Below, piece by piece: positions 17,466-25,695 of a stretch of DNA of 60,891 bases. Numbering within the stretch: the stretch's first letter is position 1; each line of letters starts with the position of its first letter. Made by a program: the position numbers and the translations under genes. The stretch lies in assembly GCA_947085325.1 (NCBI GenBank), contig CAMTVY010000016.1, positions 1 to 60,891 of the forward strand, in the 5' to 3' direction. Origin of the DNA: JAQBXX01 sp947085325. GTDB lineage: Bacteria > Pseudomonadota > Gammaproteobacteria > SURF-13. The notes beneath the pieces are model-generated. The model had not been told where the DNA came from. It saw only the letters and a program-made list of their open reading frames with translations, and did no database searches.

Positions 17466-18236
17466 ATGATTACACTGCGGCCAGGCGCGGAACGCGGCCA
17501 CTTCCAGAACGGCTGGCTCGACAGCTGGCACAGTTTTTCATTTGCTGATTATCACGACCCTGAACACATGGGGTTCAGCGCCTTGCGGGTGATCAATGAG
17601 GATCGGATACAGCCGGGGCAGGGCTTCGCCGCGCACAGCCACCGCAACATGGAAATAATCACGTATGTGCTGGCAGGCGCGCTGGAGCACAAAGACAGCC
17701 TCGGTACTACAGGTGCGGTGATGCGCTACGGTGACGTGCAACGCATGAGCGCAGGCACGGGTATTACCCACAGCGAATACAATCACTCAAAAACCGAGCC
17801 GGTGCACCTGTTGCAGATATGGATACTGCCGGACAAAGACGGCATTGCGCCGGGCTACGAGCAGCGCAGTTTCAGCGTTGAGGACAAGCGCGGCAGACTG
17901 TGCCTGATCGCTGCGGGTGGCGGGCGCGGCAATGCGGTGGCATTACAGCAGGATGCGGATGTGTATGCCGGTATTCTCGCCGCGCAGGAGCGCGTGACAC
18001 ATACGCTGGCCCGGCGCCATGCATGGCTTCAGGTGGCGCGCGGTGCAGTCGATTTACAGGGTGTGAGGCTGGTCGCCGGTGACGGCGCCGCAGTGAGTGA
18101 TGAAACAGTGCTTGAGATTGCCGGCGTGGCGGCGGAATCGGTCGCTCCCGGCATCCTGCCTCCCGCGACACTAGTAGAACCCTTCGCTATCGCTCTTCCC
18201 TGTACGTCGGAGTTTCTGTTGTTCGATCTGGCCTAG
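17466..18236 (+). CDS. Pirin family protein (YhhW-like), with in-frame repeat insertion near the C-terminus
   Basis: A 256-residue bicupin. The pirin metal-site signature appears as HSHRNMEIITYVL (58-70) and MSAGTGITHSE (95-104). Family members include quercetin 2,3-dioxygenases and redox-related nuclear regulators; the substrate here is unknown. The ATG at 17466 follows GGGG; an earlier in-frame ATG adds only six residues. Residues about 224-247 (ESVAPGILPPATLVEPFAIA and four more) are foreign to the family. They are encoded by a palindromic repeat (18140-18174) plus half of a second inverted repeat (18176-18203). After them the normal end, SEFLLFDLA, resumes in frame. The stop TAG abuts another hairpin. 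Confidence 0.9.
   Translation: MITLRPGAERGHFQNGWLDSWHSFSFADYHDPEHMGFSALRVINEDRIQPGQGFAAHSHRNMEIITYVLAGALEHKDSLGTTGAVMRYGDVQRMSAGTGITHSEYNHSKTEPVHLLQIWILPDKDGIAPGYEQRSFSVEDKRGRLCLIAAGGGRGNAVALQQDADVYAGILAAQERVTHTLARRHAWLQVARGAVDLQGVRLVAGDGAAVSDETVLEIAGVAAESVAPGILPPATLVEPFAIALPCTSEFLLFDLA
18140..18174 (+). repeat. Palindromic element inside the pirin gene (copy 2)
   Basis: GGTCGCTCCCGGC...CCTCCCGCGACACT, the same core as in recJ, with two differences in 35. Here it is translated from the opposite strand to the recJ copy, giving SVAPGILPPATL rather than VSREAGRRER. Both readings are open. Confidence 0.88.
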
Positions 18237-18293
18237 CAGTCTGTTGAAAAACAGACTGCGCGCGACACAGGGAAGAGCGAAGCGAAGGGTTCT
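18176..18293. repeat. Long inverted repeat spanning the end of the pirin gene
   Basis: Arms 18176-18203 and 18267-18293 are inverse complements apart from one extra base (AGAACCCTTCGCT...). Between them lies the pirin tail, its stop codon and a 22-bp perfect hairpin at 18237-18258 (CAGTCTGTT, GAAA, AACAGACTG). The whole could terminate transcription from both the pirin and the converging secF genes. The arm sequence also occurs in the pdh intergenic repeat at about 4774-4793. Confidence 0.8.
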
Positions 18294-18313
18294 GCCACCA
18301 TTTTTAAAAATTG

Positions 18314-19249
18314 TCAGGGCCGGTCATCGACCTCGCCGTCTTTCTTGACCACCGGCATCATGTCAGCGCGCGAGATACCCAGCCACATGACGATGGGGCT
18401 GGCCACCAGCACCGAGGAGTAGGTGCCTACCACAATGCCGATGGCGAGTGTAAGCGCGAAGTAGAACAATGTCTCGCCGCCGAGGAACAGCATGGCAAGC
18501 ACCATGAGCAGCGTCGTCGCGCTGGTCATGATGGTGCGGCTCAGGGTGCTGGTGATGGCGTTATCGATGATCTCCGCAATCGTGCCCTTGCGCATCTTGC
18601 GGAAATTCTCCCGGATACGATCAAATACCACGACGGTATCATTCACCGAATAGCCGAGAATGGCGAGCATGGCGGCAAGCACGGTGAGCGTAAACTCCCA
18701 CTGCAAAAGCGAGAACAGGCCGAGCAGTATCACCAGGTCGTGTGCGGTGGCGACGACTGCGCCCACCGCAAAGCGCCATTCGAAGCGAATGGCAAGGTAA
18801 ACCATGATGCCGATGGATACCAGAATCAGGGCCAGCCCGCCATCGTTGACCAGCTCGGCACCCACCTGCGGGCCGACAAATTCCACGCGTCTGACTTCCA
18901 CCTTGTCGTTCTGGGCGCGCAACACTTGCAGCACCTGTTCACTCAATTGCGCGCTGGATACGCCCGCCTTGACCGGCAGCCGTATCAATACATCGAGCGA
19001 GGTACCGAAGTTCTGCACGCTGGCATCACGGAAGTTTCCGGCTTCGAGCGTATCGCGCACCTGATTCAGATTGACTGCCTGGGGATAGCGGACTTCCATC
19101 ATGGTGCCGCCGGTGAATTCGATGCCGAGGTTGAGTCCGCGGGCAATGAGCAGCACCACAGCGACAAGAAAGATGACCGCCGAGACTATCGACGTGATCC
19201 GGGCATGACGCATGAGCCGGAGATCTTTTGTAATGTGGAAAAATTCCAT
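18314..19249 (-). CDS. secF: Protein translocase subunit SecF
   Basis: A 311-residue inner-membrane protein that works with SecD to drive protein export using the proton gradient. It has six membrane helices around one periplasmic domain. The family boxes GIEFTGGTMMEVR near the N-terminus and GYSVNDTVVVFDRIRENFR in the second half are clear. The ATG at 19249 starts MEFFHITK; the in-frame upstream sequence is not SecF-like. It follows secD by 11 bp and ends the queA-tgt-yajC-secD-secF operon. Confidence 0.96.
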   Translation of the reverse strand: MEFFHITKDLRLMRHARITSIVSAVIFLVAVVLLIARGLNLGIEFTGGTMMEVRYPQAVNLNQVRDTLEAGNFRDASVQNFGTSLDVLIRLPVKAGVSSAQLSEQVLQVLRAQNDKVEVRRVEFVGPQVGAELVNDGGLALILVSIGIMVYLAIRFEWRFAVGAVVATAHDLVILLGLFSLLQWEFTLTVLAAMLAILGYSVNDTVVVFDRIRENFRKMRKGTIAEIIDNAITSTLSRTIMTSATTLLMVLAMLFLGGETLFYFALTLAIGIVVGTYSSVLVASPIVMWLGISRADMMPVVKKDGEVDDRP

Positions 19250-19260
19250 CGTCCGACCCG

Positions 19261-21120
19261 CTAGATATGGAGCTTGGCAAGCTTGCGCCTGCGCCCGTAG
19301 AGAAGATTCACCATGCCGCGTGACACCATCACCGCACTGAACATCGAGGTCAGAATGCCGATGCACAGAGTCACCGCAAAACCGCGTATCGGCCCGGAGC
19401 CGAGCCAGAACAGGGCGAAGCCCGCGATCAGCGTGGTGATGTTGGAGTCGAGAATGGTGTCGAAGGCCCGGTCATAGCCCGCATTAATGCTTGCCTGCGG
19501 ACTGTTGCCGTTGCGCAATTCCTCACGGATACGTTCGAAGATGAGCACGTTGGCATCTATCGCCATGCCGATGGTGAGTGCGATACCTGCAATACCGGGC
19601 AGCGTGAGCGTTGCCTGCAGCATGGACAGCACGGCGACCAGCAACAGCATGTTGATGCCGAGCGCCAGGCTGGCGATGACGCCGAAGAAATAATAGTAAG
19701 CGGTCATGAAGACCGCGATGGCGGCAAAGCCGATCATGGTCGAGTTGAAGCCCTTGGCGATATTCTCCGCGCCCATGCTGGGCCCGACGGTGCGTTCTTC
19801 GACAATTTCAATCGGCGCTGTCAGGGCGCCAGCGCGCAACAGCAGTGCCAGATTGCGCGCCTCGTCGGTGTTGTCGAGCCCGGTGATCTGGAAGCGCTTG
19901 CCGAGCTGTTCGCGGATGACGGCAGTGTTGATGACTTCCTCGACCTTGGATTTTACCTTGGTCTGGACGCCGTCGACGACGCGCGTTTCGCTCTTGTTTT
20001 CGATGAATACCACCGCCATCAGCTTGCCGACATTTTCCTTGGTGGCATTGCTGAAAATATTGGCGCCCTTGCCGTCGAGGGTGATGAATACCGCCGGCTC
20101 GCCGGTCTGCTGTTCGATGCCGGAAGCGGCATCGATGATGTAGTCGCCGGTGAGCATGACCTGGTTCTTGAGCAGGACATGGCCGCCCTCGCGCCGATTG
20201 TAGAGTTTGGATCCGGCCGGGACACGCCCCGCCAGGGCATCATCGATCAGGTGCTCCTCATTCGCCATGCGGAATTCGAGGGTGGCGGTGGCGCCGAGTA
20301 TTTCCTTGGCGCGCGCAGTATCTTGCACGCCCGGCAGTTGCACCACGATGCGGCTGTCACCCTGCTGCTGGATCACGGGCTCGGCGACACCGAGTTCGTT
20401 GACGCGGTTGCGCAGCGTAGTGATGTTCTGCTGCAAGGCAAACTTGCGAACCTCGCGTTGCTCAGACTCGGAAATCGTGGCAATCAGATCATGGCTGTCG
20501 GTGCCGTCGATATCTTTCAGCACCAGCAGAGGGAAATCCCGGCCCACTATATCCTGGGCCTGGTTACGCTCATCCGGGCTGCGGAACTTGATTTCAAGGC
20601 CGTTGGTGCCGCGGGCAATGCTCAAATAGCGCAGCTTCTTGTCGCGCAGCAGGCTGCGGATGTCGCTTACGTAGCGCTCCTCCGCCTGGGCTACGGCGGC
20701 TTCCATGTCCACTTCCATCAGGAAGTGCACGCCGCCGCGCAGGTCAAGGCCGAGGTACATGGGCTGCGCATTGAGGGCCCTGAGCCAGGCAGGCGTGGCG
20801 GGGGCAAGGTTCAGCGCCACCACGTAACCGCCGCCCAGTGTTTCTTTCACAATATCCTTGGCCCGGAGCTGGGATTCGGTGTCGTGAAAGCGCACCAGCA
20901 GGCTATGGCCGTCGCGCGCGGTGGATTTGTAGGTGAGGGTGTTTTGCTGCAGCAAGCCAAGCACCTGTTCCTCGGTAGCGGCATCGACCTTGGTGGTGCG
21001 CGTGCCGGTAACCTGCAAGGCCGGATCTTCGCCATAGAGGTTGGGCATGCTGAACAGCGCGCCCGTGGCGACAACAACCACGATCAGCAGGTATTTCCAG
21101 GCAGGGTACTGGTTTATCAT
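19261..21120 (-). CDS. secD: Protein translocase subunit SecD
   Basis: A 619-residue partner of SecF with an N-terminal membrane helix, a large periplasmic P1 domain and five C-terminal helices. Conserved segments include LGLDLRGGVHFLMEVD, the QLPGVQD loop and GMAIDANVLIFERIREELR. Length agrees with E. coli SecD (615). It assists late steps of protein translocation and release from SecYEG. It sits 28 bp after yajC. Confidence 0.97.
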   Translation of the reverse strand: MINQYPAWKYLLIVVVVATGALFSMPNLYGEDPALQVTGTRTTKVDAATEEQVLGLLQQNTLTYKSTARDGHSLLVRFHDTESQLRAKDIVKETLGGGYVVALNLAPATPAWLRALNAQPMYLGLDLRGGVHFLMEVDMEAAVAQAEERYVSDIRSLLRDKKLRYLSIARGTNGLEIKFRSPDERNQAQDIVGRDFPLLVLKDIDGTDSHDLIATISESEQREVRKFALQQNITTLRNRVNELGVAEPVIQQQGDSRIVVQLPGVQDTARAKEILGATATLEFRMANEEHLIDDALAGRVPAGSKLYNRREGGHVLLKNQVMLTGDYIIDAASGIEQQTGEPAVFITLDGKGANIFSNATKENVGKLMAVVFIENKSETRVVDGVQTKVKSKVEEVINTAVIREQLGKRFQITGLDNTDEARNLALLLRAGALTAPIEIVEERTVGPSMGAENIAKGFNSTMIGFAAIAVFMTAYYYFFGVIASLALGINMLLLVAVLSMLQATLTLPGIAGIALTIGMAIDANVLIFERIREELRNGNSPQASINAGYDRAFDTILDSNITTLIAGFALFWLGSGPIRGFAVTLCIGILTSMFSAVMVSRGMVNLLYGRRRKLAKLHI

Positions 21121-21148
21121 GGCCGTAAGGGGTATGACAGCGAAGCCA

Positions 21149-21481
21149 TCAAGCGGATGCGATAGTGCCTTTGGGCATGATGCCGGCCACGGAGTGTTTC
21201 TGCACCTTTACGACGGTGTTGCCGGTAATCTCGATGCTGACAAAATCGGTGCCCACTTCGGTGATGCGCCCCAGCAGGCCGCCGGTGGTGACGACTTCGT
21301 CCCCCTTGGTGAGGGCGCCCAACAGGGTCTTGTGTTCCTTGGCGCGCTTCATCTGTGGCCGGATGAGCAGGAAGTAAAACAGTACGAATATCGCGATCAG
21401 CGGTATGAAGCTGAGCAGCGTGGATTCCGGCGCGGCAGCGGGTGCTGCCTGGGCCATGGCGTCAGAAATAAAAAAACTCAT
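21149..21481 (-). CDS. yajC: Sec translocon accessory subunit YajC
   Basis: A 110-residue single-pass inner-membrane protein that joins SecDF. After a short N-terminus ending in an Ala/Pro-rich segment comes the helix LLSFIPLIAIFVLFYFLLIR, then RPQMKRAKEH and the conserved GDEVVTTGGLLGRITEV. The ATG at 21481 (MSFFISDAMAQ) gives the usual length. Confidence 0.96.
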   Translation of the reverse strand: MSFFISDAMAQAAPAAAPESTLLSFIPLIAIFVLFYFLLIRPQMKRAKEHKTLLGALTKGDEVVTTGGLLGRITEVGTDFVSIEITGNTVVKVQKHSVAGIMPKGTIASA

Positions 21482-21515
21482 GATGGTTTCCGGGTAAGCA
21501 GTTGAATGGCGCCAA

Positions 21516-22631
21516 TTATGACACAGCCGACGCAGTTTGCGCGCGTTTTGCGTGGAAATCGGCCACAAAATCACCGAGCTGGCCCTGGCTGATGGCGTCG
21601 CGCAGACCCTGCATCAGGCTTTGATAATAGTGCAGATTGTGCAGGGTGTTGAGGCGTGCGCCCAGGATTTCATTGGCCCGGTCGAGGTGGCGCAGGTAGG
21701 CGCGACTGTAGTGGCGGCAGGTGTAGCAGCTGCAGTCGGGGTCGAGCGGGCGGGTGTCAGACTGATACTGGCTGTTGCGGATGCGGATTTCGCCACTGCT
21801 GACGAACAGATGGCCGTTGCGCGCATTGCGTGTGGGCAGCACGCAGTCGAACATGTCTACGCCACGCTGCACCGCTTCGACCAGATCCTCCGGTGTGCCG
21901 ACGCCCATAAGATAACGCGGTTTGCCGGTGGGCATGCACGGCAGTAATGACTCCAGCACCTGTAGCCGGTCGGCCTTGGGCTCGCCCACCGAAAGACCGC
22001 CAATGGCATAGCCGTCAAAACCGATACCGGTAAGGCCTGCGAGCGAAGCCGCCCGCAGATGCGGATAGACCCCCCCCTGCACAATGCCGAACAGGGCGGC
22101 GGGGTTGTCGCCGTGTGCCTGTTTGCTGCGCGCGGCCCAGCGCAGCGAAAGCTCCATCGAGGCGCGCGCGGTGTCTGTGTCGGCGGGGTAGGGCGTGCAG
22201 TCGTCGAAGATCATCACGATGTCCGCGCCCAGCGCGCGTTGCACCTCCATGGAGCGTTCGGGGTCGAGGTTCACCGTGTCGCCGTTCACCGGCGAGCGGA
22301 AGGTCACGCCGTGCTCGGTGATCTTTCTCAGGGCGCCCAGACTGAACACCTGAAAGCCGCCGGAGTCGGTGAGGATGGGGCCGTCCCAATGCATGAAGTC
22401 ATGCAGGTCGCCATGTGCGCGGATCACTTCAATGCCGGGGCGCAACATCAGGTGAAAGGTGTTGCCGAGGATGATTTCGGCACCGGTGGCGCGCACCTCC
22501 TCCGGTGTCATCGCCTTCACCGTGCCGTAGGTGCCGACAGGCATGAAGGCGGGTGTTTCCACCGTGCCGCGCGCGAAGGACAAGCGGCCGCGACGAGCCG
22601 CAGCGTCGGTGTGGAGTAATTCAAATTTCAT
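21516..22631 (-). CDS. tgt: tRNA-guanine(34) transglycosylase
   Basis: A 371-residue TIM-barrel enzyme that swaps guanine 34 for preQ1 in tRNAs with GUN anticodons, the first tRNA-bound step of queuosine synthesis. The catalytic loop DSGGFQVFSLG and the zinc site DCSCYTCRHYSRAYLRHL (CxCxxC plus His) are intact. The ATG at 22631 (MKFELLHTD) is the family start. queA, the next enzyme of the pathway, lies directly upstream in the same operon. Confidence 0.97.
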   Translation of the reverse strand: MKFELLHTDAAARRGRLSFARGTVETPAFMPVGTYGTVKAMTPEEVRATGAEIILGNTFHLMLRPGIEVIRAHGDLHDFMHWDGPILTDSGGFQVFSLGALRKITEHGVTFRSPVNGDTVNLDPERSMEVQRALGADIVMIFDDCTPYPADTDTARASMELSLRWAARSKQAHGDNPAALFGIVQGGVYPHLRAASLAGLTGIGFDGYAIGGLSVGEPKADRLQVLESLLPCMPTGKPRYLMGVGTPEDLVEAVQRGVDMFDCVLPTRNARNGHLFVSSGEIRIRNSQYQSDTRPLDPDCSCYTCRHYSRAYLRHLDRANEILGARLNTLHNLHYYQSLMQGLRDAISQGQLGDFVADFHAKRAQTASAVS

Positions 22632-22746
22632 ATAAAAACAGATACAAGAGGAAAGATACAAGATACAAGGAAAGAATAAAGAAGGACATCTGATTTATCT
22701 TTGCTCTGTGGTCAAGGGTTGATCAGGTAAGTGCCTTATAACCTCG

Positions 22747-23781
22747 CTACTCGCTACTTGCCGCTGGTGTTACAAACATCGCATCACCGTAACTGAAGAA
22801 GCGGTAACGCTGCTGCACCGCATGACGGTAGGCGTTTAATACGTTTGCGGTGCCGGCGAAGGCAGACACCAGCATCAGCAGTGTGGACTCCGGCAGGTGG
22901 AAATTGGTGATCAGGGCGTCCACGGTTTTGAAGCGGTAGCCGGGATGGATGAAAATGCCGGTTTCGCCCGTCAGCGGCTGAATCTCCCCGTCCGCCGCCG
23001 CGCTTTCCAGGGCCCGCACGCTGGTAGTGCCGACGGCGACCACACGCCCGCCGCGTGCGCGCGTGGCGCGTACCTGCTCACATACACGTGTTGATACTTC
23101 AAGTTGCTCAGTGTGCATGACATGGTCTTCGATGTTGTCCACGCGCATCGGCTGAAAAGTGCCAAGCCCCACGTGCAGGGTCACAAAGGCGCACTCGATG
23201 CCGCGTTCTGCAAGGCGCCGCAGCAGCGCGGCGTCAAAGTGCAGCCCTGCGGTGGGGGCGGCAACGGCGCCCGGCGTTTGTGCGTACACGGTCTGGTAGC
23301 GTTCGCGGTCGGCGGGCTGGTCGGCACGCTCGATGTAGGGCGGCAGCGGCACATGGCCGACGGCATTGAGGAGGTCGATAGCGCTCTGCCCGCCTGCAAA
23401 CGCCAGCTCATACAGGTCGCCGTGGCGCGCCAGAACACGGGTGGCCATGCCTTCCAGCATCAGTTGCATGCCGGGCCTGGGCGGCTTGCTGGCGCGTATC
23501 TGGGCCAGCACGCGGTTATGATCCAGCACGCGCTCCACCAGTACCTCAATACGTCCGCCGGAGGCCTTGCTGCCGAACAGTCGGGCGGGAATGACGCGCG
23601 TGTCGTTGAGTACCAGCAGATCGCCCGGGTTGAGCAGCTCCGTCAGCGCGCTGAACGAGCGATCCTCTAGCGCACCGGTAACGCCATCGAGGGTCAGCAA
23701 CCGGCTTTGCGTGCGCTCGGGCAGGGGCGCTTGCGCGACAAGCTCGGGCGGGAGGTCATAGTAAAATTCACTGCGGCGCAT
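22747..23781 (-). CDS. queA: S-adenosylmethionine:tRNA ribosyltransferase-isomerase
   Basis: A 344-residue enzyme that transfers the ribosyl part of SAM to preQ1-tRNA to form epoxyqueuosine. Family segments present are FYYDLPPELVAQAPLPER at the N-terminus, NDTRVIPARL, the central PTAGLHFD and the C-terminal FHLPESTLLMLVSAF. The ATG at 23781 is preferred over an in-frame TTG six codons earlier. It is the first gene of the minus-strand sec operon. A spacer of 115 bp separates it from tgt. Confidence 0.97.
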   Translation of the reverse strand: MRRSEFYYDLPPELVAQAPLPERTQSRLLTLDGVTGALEDRSFSALTELLNPGDLLVLNDTRVIPARLFGSKASGGRIEVLVERVLDHNRVLAQIRASKPPRPGMQLMLEGMATRVLARHGDLYELAFAGGQSAIDLLNAVGHVPLPPYIERADQPADRERYQTVYAQTPGAVAAPTAGLHFDAALLRRLAERGIECAFVTLHVGLGTFQPMRVDNIEDHVMHTEQLEVSTRVCEQVRATRARGGRVVAVGTTSVRALESAAADGEIQPLTGETGIFIHPGYRFKTVDALITNFHLPESTLLMLVSAFAGTANVLNAYRHAVQQRYRFFSYGDAMFVTPAASSE

Positions 23782-23839
23782 ATCTAAGGGGTGGTGCAAT
23801 CTATCGCCATGCGCAAGAAAGCCTTATAATAAGCGATAT

Positions 23840-23923
23840 GCCGGGGTGGCGGAACTGGTAGACGCGCCGGACTCAAAATCCGGTGGTGGTGACACCGTGT
23901 CGGTTCGATTCCGACCCTCGGTA
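23840..23923 (+). tRNA. tRNA-Leu (anticodon CAA)
   Basis: The 84-nt sequence folds as a class II tRNA with a long variable arm. The acceptor stem is GCCGGGG against CCTCGGT, the anticodon stem is CCGGA/TCCGG with loop CTCAAAA giving CAA (codon UUG), and the T loop is GGTTCGATTCC. The discriminator A is followed by CAA, so the CCA end is not fully encoded, unlike the other two tRNAs here. Confidence 0.95.
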
Positions 23924-24338
23924 CAATCAGGCATTACCTGATGTTGCATGTGCTTCAGGACAGCCCCTGGCGCTGGACTGGAGCGGATAACGCGGTCAGG
24001 GGTATCCTGCACTTCACGCTCCAAATTCCGGGGCCAAGTCTTGCATTGCAACATTACTCTACCCATCCTGCGCGCTGTACAGCAGCATCGCCGGCTCATT
24101 GTTTTCCGGGCAGCTTAAGATCATCGGGCTGGGCGCGTACCTGCAGGTGATCCCGAATGAATTGACAGCCACGGAGCAGGCGCTGCCGGAAAAGTATGGC
24201 CAACAACCAACATTAGGTGAAGGCTATGGCGAGGGTTGCTTTTCAAGACGGTATCTGACCCTGCGCACTTTGCTTAAGCCTGCCAAGGTGTAAAGCAGCT
24301 ATTATTATATTCGCGAACTCGCCGAGGCCATCGTGCGC
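23924..24338. other. Intergenic region with a RAYT-type repeat and an unassigned reading frame
   Basis: About 415 bp between tRNA-Leu and the hydrolase gene. A transposase-associated repeat copy lies at 24023-24058. A 64-codon frame at 24099-24293 (+) starts with TTG, has no good ribosome-binding site and matches nothing I recognise. It is probably not a gene, or is a remnant. Confidence 0.5.
24023..24058 (+). repeat. RAYT-associated repeat, copy A
   Basis: AAATTCCGGGG followed by CAAGTCTTGCATTGCAACAT. The last 21 bases are identical to a copy at 25713-25733. In many proteobacteria this kind of GGGGNCAGNTCTTGCA sequence lies just upstream of RAYT transposase genes. Confidence 0.7.
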
Positions 24339-25298
24339 ATGGTGTGGAACGTTGTAGGAATCCTGGCAACCGTCTATGCGGCGCTGCTCATTGGCGTGTT
24401 CCTGTTTCAGTCGCGGCTGGTCTATTTCCCCGACATGGGCCGCGAGTTCTCCGCGACGCCGCGGGACGTGGGCCTCGAGTATGAAGAGGTGCGACTCGAC
24501 ACCGGCGACGGGGAAAGCCTGCACGCCTGGTTCGTCCCGGCGCCGCACAGGGATGTGCTAGTGTCGCGGGAGGGTCGCTCCTGCGCGTCCCTGCGCCCGC
24601 GACATTGGAGCGTCCTGCCCGGCACAGGATGCCGGGAGCGACCGCCGCAGTCACGGGGAACCGTGCTGCTGTTCCACGGCAACGCCGGCAACATCTCCCA
24701 CCGCCTGGAATACCTGTCCATGCTCTACCGGCTGGGCTATTCCAGCTTCATCTTCGATTACCGGGGCTACGGCAAGAGCAGCGGAAGCCCGAGCGAGCAG
24801 GGAACCTACCGGGACGCCGAAGCGGCGTGGCGTTACCTTACCGTGACCCGGGAAATCGAGCCCCGGCGCATCGCGCTGCTGGGCGAATCCCTCGGCGGCG
24901 CGGTGGCGGCGTGGCTCGCGTCACGCCAACCGCCCGGGGCGCTGGTGCTTGCCTCCGTCATCACCTCGGTGCCGGACATGGGGGCCGAAGTCTATCCGTT
25001 CCTGCCGGTGCGGCTGCTGTCGCGCTTCGACTACAACACCCGCGCCTACCTCAAGAACGTGGAAGCCCCGGTGCTCATCGCCCACAGCCGCGAGGACGAC
25101 ATCATTCCCTACCGCCACGGCCGGGCGCTGTTCGAGGCGGCGCGCGAGCCCAAGACCTTCCTGGAGATGCGCGGGGGCCACAACGACAGCTTCCTGTTCA
25201 GCCGGGAAGCCTGGGTCCGGGAGCTGGGCGTCTTTCTCGACCGCTACGTGGGAAACCCGGCAGTGCCTGCCCCGGACGGTAATTCAGCGGAATCCTGA
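24339..25298 (+). CDS. Alpha/beta hydrolase (BEM46/YfhR-like) with N-terminal membrane anchor and in-frame repeat insertion
   Basis: A 319-residue protein with one N-terminal membrane helix (about 5-25). The hydrolase core has LLFHGNAGN forming the oxyanion site, the nucleophile in GESLGG, the acid in SREDDIIP and the histidine in GGHND. Substrate is unknown. The ATG at 24339 is favoured over GTG at 24333. Residues about 70-105 (between FVPAP and RGTVLLFHGN, contiguous in relatives) are encoded by a 108-bp palindromic insertion in frame. Part of that insertion, PHRDVLVSRE, matches the RecJ insertion PHKDVPVSRE. The gene lies between two RAYT-type repeats in an accessory pocket. Confidence 0.88.
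   Translation: MVWNVVGILATVYAALLIGVFLFQSRLVYFPDMGREFSATPRDVGLEYEEVRLDTGDGESLHAWFVPAPHRDVLVSREGRSCASLRPRHWSVLPGTGCRERPPQSRGTVLLFHGNAGNISHRLEYLSMLYRLGYSSFIFDYRGYGKSSGSPSEQGTYRDAEAAWRYLTVTREIEPRRIALLGESLGGAVAAWLASRQPPGALVLASVITSVPDMGAEVYPFLPVRLLSRFDYNTRAYLKNVEAPVLIAHSREDDIIPYRHGRALFEAAREPKTFLEMRGGHNDSFLFSREAWVRELGVFLDRYVGNPAVPAPDGNSAES
24546..24653 (+). repeat. Compound palindromic element inside the hydrolase gene (copy 3)
   Basis: It starts with GCACAGGGATGTGC and GTGTCGCGGGAG (as in recJ) and ends CAGGATGCCGGGAGCGACC (inverse of the pirin copy). A middle piece (about 24573-24622) begins GGTCGCTCCTGCGCGTCC and resembles the copy at 55304-55358. It thus looks like one element interrupted by, or expanded from, a second. 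Confidence 0.85.
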
Positions 25299-25324
25299 AG
25301 GTATGAGCACAGGTTATTGATTTA

Positions 25325-25475
25325 GGGAGCCTCTGATTAATTCAGAGGTTCCCGCAGTGCAGGGACGCACCGCCATTTTTCAAACACGGAAGTGGAAAAA
25401 TGAAGAAAAGCAAAAACCACGTTTTTGCTTTTCGTGCTCTGAGAAGTCCAGGATGGACTTATTCAGAGCTTCTTT
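25325..25475. repeat. Hairpin-rich MITE-like element
   Basis: It opens with GGGAGCCTCTGA, TTAA, TTCAGAGGTTCCC, a near-perfect stem, and continues with AGCAAAAAC...GTTTTTGCT and TCCAGGATGGA hairpins before TTATTCAGAGCTTC. Its AGCAAAA/TTTTGCT interior resembles the elements at 46187-46290 and 55244-55437. It may also terminate the hydrolase transcript. Confidence 0.6.
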
Positions 25476-25522
25476 AAGTTTATCCCCTACGGTCTTGTCG
25501 CGGCCACAATTCCTAAAATCAT

Positions 25523-25693
25523 TCACGCGCCAAACCGCGCCGCCAAACCGGCGAGGGTAATATTCTCCGCAGTCTCATCATGCGGAATCAGCACGTAGCG
25601 CCACGGCTTGCCGCCATTGATCGCCGCATGATCCGAGGCATTTACGCACCACTCCACGGCGGCTTCTTTCTTCGCGAGCAAAACTCTGGGGTC
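25523..25693 (-). pseudogene. C-terminal remnant of a type III-like restriction helicase/nuclease subunit
   Basis: About 56 codons ending in a normal stop read DPRVLLAKKEAAVEWCVNAS, then HDGKPWRY-like NGGKPWRYVLIPHDE and the final LAGLAARFGA. This pattern (AVEWC, GGKPWRYLLIPHDE near the C-terminus) is typical of large DEAD/DEAH restriction subunits of the type III Res kind. Nothing upstream of it encodes the rest. At 25696 the sequence passes directly into a RAYT-type repeat. The simplest reading is that the gene was lost by deletion or by insertion at the repeat. Family assignment rests on this short tail only. Confidence 0.6.
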
Positions 25694-25695
25694 AA

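Noticed and set aside
24099..24293. 64-codon frame after tRNA-Leu
   Set aside because: TTG start without ribosome-binding site and no recognisable family; kept only as part of the intergenic description.
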